DNA of 64,000 bases from UBA12077 sp963665525 (GTDB taxonomy: Bacteria; Bacteroidota; Bacteroidia; Bacteroidales; UBA12077). This document shows, in pieces, positions 45,573 through 54,674 of the stretch. Position numbers and translations under genes: made by a program. The stretch is taken from the NCBI GenBank assembly GCA_963665525.1, contig OY762280.1, forward strand, positions 2,170,001 to 2,234,000, written 5' to 3'. The notes beneath the pieces are model-generated. The model saw nothing but the letters and a program-made list of their open reading frames with translations. It was not told the DNA's origin and made no database searches. The stretch's first letter is position 1. Every line of letters starts with the position of its first letter.

Positions 45573-46572
45573 TGTTCTTTTCTATAATATATTCAACAGT
45601 TTTAGGATTATATCTTAAGGACTGAATATAATCAGGTTGATTTATAATTGAAACATTCAATTTATTCTCGTGTTGTTCTGTTTCTTTATAATTTACAACA
45701 GCCTCAAAAAGTTGTGGTAAAACTTTCTCATAATCGCTTAAAGCAACAAAATAGGTCACTGTAATTTCCTTTGGAAAAGTTCTTAATATCAATGAGTCAG
45801 GAACATTGATAACATTTAGCTTAATTTGCTGAGAAGCCTCTGTAAATTTTTCAACCTGAATATTTACACCTACTTCATTGTCTGAAAAGTTTACATTATC
45901 CATTTTAGTTAACTTCACTTCATCATGATATGTTACACTAAGATCTAACAAATCAAGTTGCTTTGTAAACACATAATCAATGGTATCAATTATTGGATTA
46001 GCTCCAGAAACTGTAATACTATCTGGTTCAAATTGAATATCTCCACGAATCATATATTGTGTTGCAGGAACTACATTTAAATGTGAAACTACCGGAACTT
46101 TCTTGAAAATTCGATCTGCAAACTCGAAGAAAAGCGTATCAGGTTTTATAGCCACAACTTCAAGTTCTGAGCTTATCTGATCTTCAATATCTTTATTTAA
46201 CAATCGGGTTAATGAAAAGAATTTAGCATAACTTGACTGAGAATGCATTCTTAACGTTAACGAATTAACATTGATTGAAAATGGCAAAAATTTATTGCTT
46301 ATTTTATATTCCAATAATTTATACCCATGGCCACGAACTCTTAATTCAAAATGATTCGGCAGTTCGTTAGCTAAGATTTTTTCCTTTGGAAAATTCGTAT
46401 AACGAACCGGTAATGAAATTTCTGTTACATATTCTTCTTCCAATTGATTAAGAAACCAAAAAATGGTTGACAGAACTACAAAAAATAAAAAGACGATAAG
46501 TCTTCTATCTGCTTTTATATTTTTTCTATCAAGAAACTTTTTAATATTATCTTCAATATTCTTTGTTACCAC
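45565..46572 (-). CDS. YbbR-like domain protein
   Basis: A protein of about 335 residues with one N-terminal transmembrane helix (LIVFLFFVVLSTIFWFLN) followed by extracytoplasmic YbbR-type beta repeats. In Bacillus the homologue regulates the diadenylate cyclase CdaA, but no dacA/cdaA gene is in this window. The open frame has no ATG; I prefer the GTG at 46572 (VVTKNIEDNI). A TTG 12 bp upstream lies inside the T-run of the yajC terminator. It overlaps coaE by 8 bp. Confidence 0.85.
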   Translation of the reverse strand: MVTKNIEDNIKKFLDRKNIKADRRLIVFLFFVVLSTIFWFLNQLEEEYVTEISLPVRYTNFPKEKILANELPNHFELRVRGHGYKLLEYKISNKFLPFSINVNSLTLRMHSQSSYAKFFSLTRLLNKDIEDQISSELEVVAIKPDTLFFEFADRIFKKVPVVSHLNVVPATQYMIRGDIQFEPDSITVSGANPIIDTIDYVFTKQLDLLDLSVTYHDEVKLTKMDNVNFSDNEVGVNIQVEKFTEASQQIKLNVINVPDSLILRTFPKEITVTYFVALSDYEKVLPQLFEAVVNYKETEQHENKLNVSIINQPDYIQSLRYNPKTVEYIIEKNND

Positions 46573-46587
46573 GACTAAAAACAAAAA

Positions 46588-46621
46588 AAAGCGTTTAATA
46601 CAAAATAGGATTAAACGCTTT
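46588..46621 (-). terminator. Terminator-like hairpin after yajC
   Basis: A 12-bp stem AAAGCGTTTAAT / ATTAAACGCTTT with a 10-nt loop, followed on the minus strand by a long T-run. It separates yajC from the YbbR gene and ends only about 15 bp before the YbbR start, so the latter may depend on read-through or an overlapping promoter. Confidence 0.75.
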
Positions 46622-46637
46622 CAATTAATGACTTATT

Positions 46638-46961
46638 CTATTTTGCAGTACTAATATCGGAAGAATCTTTTAAAATAGCACTTTTATCTATTTTTAATTT
46701 CACATTATCGTCAACTTCTACAATAATATGATTATCTTTTATTGCATTTACTTTTCCGTAAATACCGCCTGTAGTTATAACTTTGTCTCCTTTTTGAAGA
46801 GCTTCTCTGTATTTTCTTAAATCTTTCTGACGTTTCATCTGAGGACGAATCATAAAGAAATAAAATACAACAATGATTAATAATAATGGTAAAAATGATG
46901 CAAAAGGATTTTGTCCTTCTGTTGGTTGTGTCATTAATAACACGTACAATAAATTGTTCAT
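46638..46961 (-). CDS. yajC: Preprotein translocase subunit YajC
   Basis: A 107-residue membrane protein with one transmembrane helix (FLPLLLIIVVFYFFMI) followed by the YajC signature RPQMKRQKDLRKYREALQKG and a small beta domain (VITTGGIYGKVNAI). It is an auxiliary factor of the SecDF-YajC complex. It lies 13 bp after the DUF1573 gene. Confidence 0.95.
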   Translation of the reverse strand: MNNLLYVLLMTQPTEGQNPFASFLPLLLIIVVFYFFMIRPQMKRQKDLRKYREALQKGDKVITTGGIYGKVNAIKDNHIIVEVDDNVKLKIDKSAILKDSSDISTAK

Positions 46962-46974
46962 ACCTTTTTGTTAT

Positions 46975-47427
46975 TTAAGATTTATAATTATTTACTAATA
47001 CATTCGCTTTAATTGTTAGCGTTTTTTCTTTGATTTGTGTATTAAGCTTCAAAACTACACTTTTATATTGTAATCCCCGCTTTCCTTCACTATTAAATAC
47101 TACTTCTATTTTTCCATTTTGTCCAGGAGATATTGGTTCTTTACTAAACTCAGGAACCGTACATCCACAAGTTGAAAAAGCATCATAGATAATTAAATCG
47201 GATGTCCCGGTATTTTTAAACCGAAAAGTAAAAGCTGTTTTTTCGCCTTGTATCAATGTTCCAAAATCATGATATGTAGTATCAAACTTAATTTGAGGAT
47301 AACCAGTATTTTCTGTAGTTAATTTATTTGAATTTTGTTTTACATCTTTATTTGAACACGATAGTATAATGAAAGCATTCAGTATAACTAATATTATAAT
47401 TATTATTTCTCTTTTAATTTTCATCAT
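46975..47427 (-). CDS. DUF1573 domain lipoprotein
   Basis: A 150-residue protein with a lipoprotein signal (ILNAFIILSCSNKD; lipobox LSC). The DUF1573 core has FDTTYHDFGTLIQGE, FRFKNTGTSDLIIYDAFSTCGCT and PISPGQNGKIEVVFNSEG. This is an Ig-like extracytoplasmic domain abundant in Bacteroidota, often of unknown role. It lies between nusB and yajC, its standard position in the phylum. Confidence 0.92.
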   Translation of the reverse strand: MMKIKREIIIIILVILNAFIILSCSNKDVKQNSNKLTTENTGYPQIKFDTTYHDFGTLIQGEKTAFTFRFKNTGTSDLIIYDAFSTCGCTVPEFSKEPISPGQNGKIEVVFNSEGKRGLQYKSVVLKLNTQIKEKTLTIKANVLVNNYKS

Positions 47428-47471
47428 TACTATATGCTGATTTTATAAAATTAAATACTTGTTGATAACCC

Positions 47472-48425
47472 TTACATAGTTTCACCTATTAGGCCTCTTC
47501 CCACCTTTTTAATTTTTCCTTCTTTCTTAAGATGATCAACAATTTTATCTAATATTCCATTAATAAAAACATTACTCTTTTGTGTACTGTAATATTTTGC
47601 AATTTCGATGTACTCATCCAGACTTACTTTAATTGGAATCTCATTAAATTCTACCAACTCGGTAACTGCTAAACTCATAACTACCACATCCATAAATGCA
47701 ACGCGCTCTACATCCCAGTTTTTAATAAAACCAGAAATCAAATCTTCATTTTCTTTATGATTTAAAATTGATTTTCGGAACAATCGTTTTACAAAATCTC
47801 TATCTTCTTCGTTTTTAAAAAGAGGCATAAGCTCAACGGTTTCGTCACTTGATGCTTTAAAAGCTCTTAATGATTTCAGAATCATCCCAATCACAAACTC
47901 TATATCATCATTCCAATAAATACTTTGTTCTTCAAGATTTTGATACAAGGGTTCAAAATCGGTTAAGATTTTTGCAAAAATATCGGATATAAATTTCTTA
48001 TCTTCATTAAACCCACGAACATCCGAAGTCATATATTTATGATATATTTCTGAATCACGAATTACATTATACAAACTTTTAATTAATTCAGGATAATTAA
48101 CCCAACTTAGTTTCTGATCATTTAAATATTTATTTAAATCATCGTTCTTCTTAAGTAATTTCACCAACTTATTATCAATAAATTTTGTATTTGGATTTAA
48201 ATCCTCCTGGGTTGGCATACGTTTATTTTTAGCTAAATCAATTCTTGATTCGGCATAATCAACAACGTCCAATACAAGTAAAATTAAATAATGATATAAA
48301 TCGTATGATTTTTGAATACTAAAGAATAGATCTTTCTCCGCCTGATTTATCGTTTGCCCACTTGACTTTAAATAAGCATAGCAGATATGAAGTGTTTTGA
48401 TACGTAATAACCTTCTGCTTACCAT
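47472..48425 (-). CDS. nusB: Transcription antitermination factor NusB, long form
   Basis: A 317-residue NusB. The helical NusB domain occupies about residues 170-305 (FVKRLFRKSILNHKE, NWDVERVAFMDVVVMSLAVTE, EIPIKVSLDEYIEIAKYYST). The preceding 165 residues are a helical N-terminal extension seen in Bacteroidota NusB but not in the approximately 140-residue proteobacterial form. NusB with NusE binds boxA of rRNA transcripts to prevent termination. It is first in the nusB-DUF1573-yajC run and divergent from the DUF3276 gene. Confidence 0.93.
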   Translation of the reverse strand: MVSRRLLRIKTLHICYAYLKSSGQTINQAEKDLFFSIQKSYDLYHYLILLVLDVVDYAESRIDLAKNKRMPTQEDLNPNTKFIDNKLVKLLKKNDDLNKYLNDQKLSWVNYPELIKSLYNVIRDSEIYHKYMTSDVRGFNEDKKFISDIFAKILTDFEPLYQNLEEQSIYWNDDIEFVIGMILKSLRAFKASSDETVELMPLFKNEEDRDFVKRLFRKSILNHKENEDLISGFIKNWDVERVAFMDVVVMSLAVTELVEFNEIPIKVSLDEYIEIAKYYSTQKSNVFINGILDKIVDHLKKEGKIKKVGRGLIGETM

Positions 48426-48620
48426 GTTATAAGAACCCTTTAATGTTTATTGTTTAGATTTAAAGCCTGCAAAGTAAATGATTTTTTGCTTTGAATAATA
48501 CAATTTAGTAAAATATTTAATTCGAGCCTCTAATTATTATTTAATTTGCTTCTAAAATCCTTAAAATTATATCACTTGTTAAAATCTTGTTGATATACTT
48601 CCTTTAAAAAAAAAAGGTTT

Positions 48621-48653
48621 TTTGATGAAATATTAAATATTTTTTTACTTTTG
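48621..48653 (+). promoter_or_regulatory. Promoter of the DUF3276 gene
   Basis: TTTG (48621-48624), a 21-bp spacer, then TACTTTTG (48646-48653), an exact match to the Bacteroidota -33/-7 pattern. Transcription would start near 48660, about 28 nt before the ATG at 48688. Confidence 0.7.
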
Positions 48654-48687
48654 AGTGTTGATAATTTTAAAACAACTAAATAATTTT

Positions 48688-49116
48688 ATGATGGACGGAT
48701 ACGACAAAAATGAAGAATTAGAGAAAACTGGTGAAAATACACGTGAAGAAATTTTCTCTAAAGTTGTGAGAGCAGGGAAAAGAACTTATTTTTTAGATGT
48801 TAAGGCAACTAGAAGAAATGACTATTACTTAACCATCACTGAAAGTAAGAAGAGATTTAACCGTGACGGAAGACATTATTTTGAAAAACACAAAATTTTC
48901 TTATACAAAGAAGATTTTGAAAAATTCACAGACAACCTACAAGAAGTTATTGACTATATTAAAGCCAATGCTCCTGAACAAGAACCTTTAGAAAGAGCTG
49001 AAGTTGAAGTAGGTACTGAAGTTGTTGCTGAAGTTTCTGCAGAATTAGAAACTGCAAAAACAGAAGGATACTCTTCGGATGTTGAATTCGATGACCTGGG
49101 AAGTTCTAATGAATAA
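48688..49116 (+). CDS. DUF3276 / PUR-alpha-like nucleic-acid-binding protein
   Basis: A 142-residue protein starting MMDGYDKNEELEK. The core (EIFSKVVRAGKRTYFLDVK, YYLTITESKKRF, KHKIFLYKEDFEKF) is the single PUR repeat of the Bacteroidota DUF3276 family, thought to bind single-stranded DNA or RNA. The C-terminus is acidic and low-complexity. The open frame extends 11 codons upstream, but the promoter at 48621-48653 puts the transcription start at about 48660, within that extension, so the start at 48688 is favoured. Confidence 0.93.
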   Translation: MMDGYDKNEELEKTGENTREEIFSKVVRAGKRTYFLDVKATRRNDYYLTITESKKRFNRDGRHYFEKHKIFLYKEDFEKFTDNLQEVIDYIKANAPEQEPLERAEVEVGTEVVAEVSAELETAKTEGYSSDVEFDDLGSSNE

Positions 49117-49122
49117 AAAAAT

Positions 49123-49150
49123 AAAAAGCTGTCGTTAAGGCAGCTTTTTT
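49123..49150 (+). terminator. Terminator of the DUF3276 gene
   Basis: Stem AAAAAGCTG / CAGCTTTTT (9 bp) with a 9-nt loop and a T-run, 7 bp after the stop codon. The opposite A-run also allows termination of the convergent unit. Confidence 0.8.
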
Positions 49151-49167
49151 CTTTTTAAGAATATAAT

Positions 49168-49461
49168 TTATTCATACTTTTTCATCTTTTCTTCGATAGT
49201 AACCTTACTATCTTTCCTGTTTTGTATTTTAATATACACCATCAGTTCATCGGCTCCTTCACTAAAACATTTAGCCTGAACTTTCTCAACAAGACTTATA
49301 ACTTCATCATATGGTCCTTCAATGGATGTCTCAAAAGGACAAACCTGGTATTTTAGTCCCGATTCTTGAATAACCTTAATAGCATCATCAACCAAATCAT
49401 AAGCTCCTTTTGTCTTTGATTGAGGCAAAACTTGCAAGGCAATATTTACGTAGTTTTTCAT
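49168..49461 (-). CDS. Thiamine-binding / MTH1187-YkoF family protein
   Basis: A 97-residue ferredoxin-fold protein (NIALQVLPQSKTKGAYDLVDDAIKVI, then VCPFETSIEGPYDEVISLVEKVQ). Members of the DUF77 family bind thiamine or hydroxymethylpyrimidine in the YkoF case. No thiamine transport gene is adjacent, so the ligand is uncertain. It lies 3 bp downstream of the next gene on the same strand and forms a two-gene operon with it. Confidence 0.88.
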   Translation of the reverse strand: MKNYVNIALQVLPQSKTKGAYDLVDDAIKVIQESGLKYQVCPFETSIEGPYDEVISLVEKVQAKCFSEGADELMVYIKIQNRKDSKVTIEEKMKKYE

Positions 49462-49464
49462 TTC

Positions 49465-50187
49465 TTATATTTTCTTTTTCTTAAAATATCCTTTAATTTC
49501 TTCTTTTGTTAACATCTTTACATTCGTCACTAAAAATTTATCATGAAGAAATCCTCCATAATTATTTGCTTCTTTTATAGCACTTTCAATAACCTGATTA
49601 ATCGGTATATCAATTGGAATTAATGCTAAAACAGTAAAATAGTTATCAGTAAAACTAATTTTTTCGACAACAGACTTTTGATTCGTAAATACATGTCCAA
49701 ACTCAGAATTAACCATTTTCATTTGAACCTCTGAAAAACAATCACCTGATATTAATTTACACACAATAAAATACCTCAATTTCTCATGCTTCCCTCCTAA
49801 TCCTGTTGATATAAATACTTGCTGTTCATCGAGCAAATGTGTTTCTAAACTAATCCGGCTATGCTGTAAAGCTAATGTAGCCCATGAATCTAAAGTTTCA
49901 TCTTCTGATGCTTTAAATCGTTCTATGATTCTGTATGCTTGAGGATTTTCAGATAATGATAAATTTGCTAAGATTCTTTTTTTATCTTCCGTACTGATAG
50001 CTTCATATAGGTTCTTCTCCATATTTGTTACATTACTTTTATCACCACCCTCTTTCATTAATTCATTGACCAGTTCGAAGAAATCCAACTGCAACTCAAT
50101 ATCAATTTGCTCTTCAAGAATATTATACTTGCCATCTGTATGAGCCAGCATTTTTTTTAACTCATTATATATATTATCCTGCTCCAT
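49465..50187 (-). CDS. Hypothetical soluble protein
   Basis: A 240-residue protein that I do not recognise. The N-terminal half is helical and acidic (EEQIDIELQLDFFELVNELM, ISTEDKKRILANLSL), reminiscent of armadillo/HEAT-like helices. The C-terminal half alternates strands and helices (KLRYFIVCKLISGDCFSEVQ, YFTVLALIPIDIPINQVIESA). There is no signal peptide or membrane helix. It is co-transcribed with the thiamine-binding-family gene (3-bp gap). Confidence 0.7.
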   Translation of the reverse strand: MEQDNIYNELKKMLAHTDGKYNILEEQIDIELQLDFFELVNELMKEGGDKSNVTNMEKNLYEAISTEDKKRILANLSLSENPQAYRIIERFKASEDETLDSWATLALQHSRISLETHLLDEQQVFISTGLGGKHEKLRYFIVCKLISGDCFSEVQMKMVNSEFGHVFTNQKSVVEKISFTDNYFTVLALIPIDIPINQVIESAIKEANNYGGFLHDKFLVTNVKMLTKEEIKGYFKKKKI

Positions 50188-50285
50188 ATATTTTTATATT
50201 GACATACAAACTTAAAACTTTTATTGTATAGATAATACCAAAACAAAAGCTTTTACTTCTTTGTTAAAATACCTAAATGATGGTA

Positions 50286-50316
50286 TTGGAAGTATTCATT
50301 AATAAAATTACTTTTG
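50286..50316 (+). promoter_or_regulatory. Promoter of the feoAB fusion gene
   Basis: TTG (50286-50288), 20-bp spacer, TACTTTTG (50309-50316), an exact Bacteroidota-type promoter. The leader would be about 33 nt. No clear Fur-box palindrome is seen between it and the start codon. Confidence 0.7.
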
Positions 50317-50355
50317 AATCGATTTCCAGAATAGCAGATTAGGAAGACTTAAAGG

Positions 50356-52797
50356 ATGAAATTATCACAACTAAAAGATAATGAAGTAGGTTACATAACC
50401 AAGATTCGTGGTCGTGGTGCGTTTCGTAAACGCATTACCGAAATGGGTTTTGTAAAAGGGAAAAAAGTAACGGTAGTAAAAAATGCTCCATTAAAAGATC
50501 CGGTTGAATATAACATCATGGGGTATGAGGTTTCTTTAAGAAAAAGTGAAGCTTCGCTAATTGAACTTATAACTAAAGAAGAAGCCAAAGATCTTGATAT
50601 TGTAGAATTTAATGGTGTTATTACAGAAGAAATTTTAAAAACATCGGCTAAAAAGAAAGGTAAAGAGATACATGTAGCATTTGTTGGAAATCCTAATTGT
50701 GGAAAAACTTCTCTTTTTAATTTTGCTTCAAAATCGAAAGAACATGTAGGTAATTATAGTGGTGTAACTGTTGATTCGAAAAGTGCTGAATTTAAAATTA
50801 ATGATTATACTTTCAATATAACTGATCTGCCTGGAACTTACTCTTTATCTGCCTATTCTCCCGAAGAACTTTATGTTCGTAAATATATTTTTGGTGAAGT
50901 CCCTGATGTAGTTATCAATGTGGTTGATGCTTCAAACCTGGAAAGAAACCTTTACCTTACTACTCAACTTATCGATATGGATATTAAAGTAATAATTGCT
51001 TTAAACATGTACGATGAGCTGCGAAAAAAAGGCGACGAATTTGATTTCGAGTCTTTAGGAAAAATGATAGGTATTCCGATAGTACCAACCATTGGGTCTA
51101 AAGGATTTGGGATTAAAGATTTGTTTAAGAAGGTTATAAAAGTATATGAAGATAAAGACCCAACAGTACGTCATATACATATTAATTACGGTAAAGATGT
51201 AGAAAAATCAATTCGCAAAATCCAAAACGAAATATGGGAGAATAAACGATTAACAGATATTGTATCATCTCGATTTTATGCTATTAAACTTTTAGAAAAA
51301 GATAAATCGGCCAATTTTACTTTATCAAAATGGGGAAATTATGAAACCATTAAAGAGGTAGCCGAAAGAGAAATCAAAAATCTAGAATCGTTAATCAACG
51401 AAGATAGCGAAACAATTATCACGGATGCTAAATATGGTTTTATTGCCGGCGCATTAAAAGAAACATATAAAGGAAATATAAATACCCGACGAAGAAAAAC
51501 TGAAAAGATTGACAAATTTCTTACCCATAAATGGCTCGGCTTCCCTTTCTTTATTTTCTTTTTATGGTTTATGTTTCAATCGACTTTTTATTTAGGTCAA
51601 TACCCCATGGAATGGATTGATTCTTTAGTAAATATCCTTGGAACATCTATTAATAATATCATGCTTGATGGCCCATTAAAAGACTTATTAGTTAACGGAG
51701 TTATTGGTGGCGTTGGTGGTGTTATTGTTTTTTTGCCTAACATCTTAATTCTTTTCTTTTTTATTTCTTTAATGGAAGATACGGGATATATGGCACGAGC
51801 TGCTTTCATAATGGATCGAATTATGCACAAAATTGGATTGCATGGACGTTCGTTTATTCCTTTAATTATGGGATTCGGTTGTAATGTGCCAGCTATAATG
51901 GCTACTCGTACTATTGAAAACAGGCAAAACAGGATATTGACCATGTTAATCAATCCTTTTATGTCGTGCAGTGCTCGATTGCCTGTATATGTGCTCATTA
52001 TTTCTGCTTTTTTTATTAAACGCCCAGGACTTGTTTTATTTTCTATCTATATCATTGGAGTTGTAGTAGCAGCTATCGTTGCTATTATTTTTAAGAAAAC
52101 CATATTTAAATCGAAAGAAATTCCATTTGTTATGGAATTACCACCATACCGGGTTCCAACATTAAGAAACTTAACTCGACATATGTGGTTTAAAGGAGCT
52201 CAATATTTACAAAAAATGGGTGGAGTAATTCTTGTAGCATCCATTCTCATTTGGGCCTTAGGATATTATCCTAAAAATGTAGAATACTCTATAAGTTACG
52301 ATCAGGAAATTGCTAAAATAGCACAATTGAATAAACCCAACAAAACAGAAAGCATCCATCAATTATTAGCAGAAAAGAAATCAGAACATCAAGCTAAATC
52401 ATACATTGGACGAATAGGTAAGTTTATTGAACCTGTTATGAAACCGCTTGGCTTTGACTGGAAAATGAGTGTAAGTATCTTATCAGGAGTGGCAGCGAAA
52501 GAGATAGTTGTAAGCACCATGGGAGTCTTATATCAGATAGAAGACGATAATACGAATACACTAGTAAATCGTTTGCAAAAAGAAAAAGATAAAGAAGGAA
52601 ATCCAATTTTCACTCCTCTTGTAGCATATGGTTTTCTAATTTTTATTTTACTCTATTTTCCTTGTGTAGCATCGATTGCAGCAATAAGTAAAGAATCAGG
52701 GCATTGGAAATGGGCTGTTTTTACTATGTTTTATACAACATTTTTAGCCTGGTTTGTGTCTTTATTAATACACCAGGTTGGATCATTATTTATATAG
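50356..52797 (+). CDS. feoB: FeoA-FeoB fusion, ferrous iron transporter
   Basis: An 813-residue fusion. Residues 1-75 are an SH3-like FeoA domain (MKLSQLKDNEVGYITKIRG, MGFVKGKKVTVVKNAPL). The FeoB G domain starts near 105 with GNPNCGKTSLFN (K117) and continues with TDLPGTYSLSAYSPEE and the NMYDE guanine-recognition region. A helical spacer precedes about eight transmembrane helices with the two Gate regions (GFGCNVPAIMATRT; FPCVASIAAISKES). It imports Fe2+ across the inner membrane. A small Cys-rich protein gene follows 6 bp later, completing an Feo-type operon. Confidence 0.97.
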   Translation: MKLSQLKDNEVGYITKIRGRGAFRKRITEMGFVKGKKVTVVKNAPLKDPVEYNIMGYEVSLRKSEASLIELITKEEAKDLDIVEFNGVITEEILKTSAKKKGKEIHVAFVGNPNCGKTSLFNFASKSKEHVGNYSGVTVDSKSAEFKINDYTFNITDLPGTYSLSAYSPEELYVRKYIFGEVPDVVINVVDASNLERNLYLTTQLIDMDIKVIIALNMYDELRKKGDEFDFESLGKMIGIPIVPTIGSKGFGIKDLFKKVIKVYEDKDPTVRHIHINYGKDVEKSIRKIQNEIWENKRLTDIVSSRFYAIKLLEKDKSANFTLSKWGNYETIKEVAEREIKNLESLINEDSETIITDAKYGFIAGALKETYKGNINTRRRKTEKIDKFLTHKWLGFPFFIFFLWFMFQSTFYLGQYPMEWIDSLVNILGTSINNIMLDGPLKDLLVNGVIGGVGGVIVFLPNILILFFFISLMEDTGYMARAAFIMDRIMHKIGLHGRSFIPLIMGFGCNVPAIMATRTIENRQNRILTMLINPFMSCSARLPVYVLIISAFFIKRPGLVLFSIYIIGVVVAAIVAIIFKKTIFKSKEIPFVMELPPYRVPTLRNLTRHMWFKGAQYLQKMGGVILVASILIWALGYYPKNVEYSISYDQEIAKIAQLNKPNKTESIHQLLAEKKSEHQAKSYIGRIGKFIEPVMKPLGFDWKMSVSILSGVAAKEIVVSTMGVLYQIEDDNTNTLVNRLQKEKDKEGNPIFTPLVAYGFLIFILLYFPCVASIAAISKESGHWKWAVFTMFYTTFLAWFVSLLIHQVGSLFI

Positions 52798-52803
52798 AAT
52801 AAC

Positions 52804-52974
52804 ATGCAAGAAATAATTGTCATATTACTCATCATCATTTCAGTGGCATATACTATTTATAGTTTTGTTCATATTTTTATAAAACAAACTAAAAATTCAT
52901 GTGGTTGTTCTTCTTGCCATGTACATTCTGATGTTCAGGAAATAAAATCTTTGATAAAGAAAAATTCACTTTAA
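52804..52974 (+). CDS. FeoB-associated Cys-rich membrane protein
   Basis: A 56-residue protein, too short for most gene finders. One N-terminal transmembrane helix (IIVILLIIISVAYTIYSFVH) is followed by a cysteine cluster CGCSSCH (C33, C35, C38). This matches the small Cys-rich membrane proteins encoded directly after feoB in many anaerobes. The ATG lies 6 bp after the feoB stop. A role in binding or reducing iron at the FeoB channel is inferred from position only. Confidence 0.85.
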   Translation: MQEIIVILLIIISVAYTIYSFVHIFIKQTKNSCGCSSCHVHSDVQEIKSLIKKNSL

Positions 52975-53050
52975 CATTAATTCACATTAATCAGTTTTGA
53001 AAAAATGATTTAATGTTTAATTTTAAGCTCTTATTAAACATTACAAAATC

Positions 53051-53542
53051 ATGGATTATTTATTATTAGCGGTTGCGCTTGTATTAATTATTTTTGGACT
53101 ACTTGGTTGTATTTTACCAGTAATACCAGGACCACCTTTAAGTTTTTTGGGAATTCTAGCATTGCATTACACTAAATTTGGTGAAGGTGAATACTCTACA
53201 AACTTTTTAATCATGTTGGCTGTAATTGCAACTATTGTAACAATTCTCGATTATATTGTTCCTATTTGGGGGACTAAAAAATTTGGCGGAACCAAAGCAG
53301 GCACCTGGGGAGCTACTATTGGATTAATTGTAGGTTTGTTTTTTTCACCATTTAGTGCTTTCCTTAGCATATTACTAGGACCATTTATTGGAGCTATTGT
53401 TGGAGAATCTATTGCAGGAAGTGACACTAAACATGCCCTCAAAGCAGGTTTTGGAGCATTTCTTGGATTTTTAGGTGGTGTATTTATTAAACTTGCAGCA
53501 TCAATCTATATTACTTATCATTTTATTAAAGGAGTTTTTTAG
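53051..53542 (+). CDS. DUF456 family membrane protein
   Basis: A 163-residue membrane protein with about five hydrophobic segments. The family motif region is GCILPVIPGPPLSFLGILAL at the start. Glycine-rich helices follow (GTKAGTWGATIGLIVGLFF, LLGPFIGAIVGESIAG, GFGAFLGFLGGVF), resembling the glycine-zipper helices of this family. Function unknown. Its TAG stop ends one base before the TTG start of the next gene. Confidence 0.88.
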   Translation: MDYLLLAVALVLIIFGLLGCILPVIPGPPLSFLGILALHYTKFGEGEYSTNFLIMLAVIATIVTILDYIVPIWGTKKFGGTKAGTWGATIGLIVGLFFSPFSAFLSILLGPFIGAIVGESIAGSDTKHALKAGFGAFLGFLGGVFIKLAASIYITYHFIKGVF

Positions 53543-53543
53543 T

Positions 53544-54662
53544 TTGAAAAAAGTATCTATTCTAATATTATTTCTACTTGCTATTGTTCTTAACGACATT
53601 AAAGCAAATGAGAACATTGAAATTACTGTATTAACCTGTTCGAGTGGTAAAGAAACTTTTTCGGCCTGGGGGCACACTGCAATTCGGGTTGTAGATAAAA
53701 CTGCAAAAATTGATAAGGTTTATAATTTTGGTTTATTTGATTTTAACGATCCTAATTTTTATATAAAATTTATAAAAGGTAGATTACTCTATAAACTTGG
53801 TGTTCATAACACCTATCGTTTTTATAGTGCCTACGAAAAAGAAAACAGGCAAATTATTGAACAAAAGTTAAATATTACTGAAGAAGAAAAAATAAAAATT
53901 ATTGAACGGCTCGAATATTTGAATCTACCTGAAAATAGGTATTACTTATATCGTTTCTCTGGGAAAAACTGTACGACCGAAATACAAAATATCATTTTTG
54001 AAAATGTTAACTCAAACTACAAAAACAAACCAACCAATAAAACCGTTCGATTACAATTAAATGAGTTTTTACATGGTAGAAAATGGTTAAGGTTTAGCAT
54101 GAGTCTTATCATGGGGTATCAGATTGACCGAACAATTGATTTAACCCAAAGCATGTTTTTACCGGATTATTTATGCCGCGAATTAAGGAATATTAAAGTT
54201 GGATCGGAAAGTATCATTGAAAAAGAAACCATTTACAATCAGGTTGTTGATCCATATAAATCGAATTACCCTACATGGGCAAATCCTATTTATACTTTTC
54301 TTTTATTATTCATTATTATTCTTACAATTAAATCTAAAGCAATCCAGAATACCATCCTAACCATTACTGGATTAACAGGTTTGCTTATATTATTAGTAAG
54401 TTTAATAACAGAACATACCGAACTGCAGTACAATTTAAATATCCTCTGGTTAAATCCCATTTACTTAATTCTTGCATTTAAACTAAGCAGATATCCAAAT
54501 CTGAAAAAGTATCTTGTATACATTACACAATCCCTTATCTTTGTTATGATACTCATTTGGATTTTTAAAATTCAGTACTTTGAATGGACTTATTTACCAA
54601 TAATTTTTATCTTGTCCTTAATTAATTTAAGGATCATTAAAAAATTACGTTTAATTAGTTAA
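53544..54662 (+). CDS. DUF4105 membrane protein, TTG start
   Basis: A 372-residue protein. The N-terminal signal (KKVSILILFLLAIVLNDIKA) requires a start at TTG 53544-53546, preceded by AAAGGAG ten bases upstream. A longer in-frame ATG at 53475 would read through the DUF456 gene and displace the signal. The extracytoplasmic DUF4105 domain has TCSSGKETFSAWGHTAIRVV, FNFGLFDF-like sequence and RLLYKLG; the Lnb-type fold contains Cys/His. Five transmembrane helices follow (about residues 246-365). Function is unknown; the fold resembles papain-like enzymes. Confidence 0.85.
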   Translation: MKKVSILILFLLAIVLNDIKANENIEITVLTCSSGKETFSAWGHTAIRVVDKTAKIDKVYNFGLFDFNDPNFYIKFIKGRLLYKLGVHNTYRFYSAYEKENRQIIEQKLNITEEEKIKIIERLEYLNLPENRYYLYRFSGKNCTTEIQNIIFENVNSNYKNKPTNKTVRLQLNEFLHGRKWLRFSMSLIMGYQIDRTIDLTQSMFLPDYLCRELRNIKVGSESIIEKETIYNQVVDPYKSNYPTWANPIYTFLLLFIIILTIKSKAIQNTILTITGLTGLLILLVSLITEHTELQYNLNILWLNPIYLILAFKLSRYPNLKKYLVYITQSLIFVMILIWIFKIQYFEWTYLPIIFILSLINLRIIKKLRLIS

Positions 54663-54674
54663 ATATAACTTATC

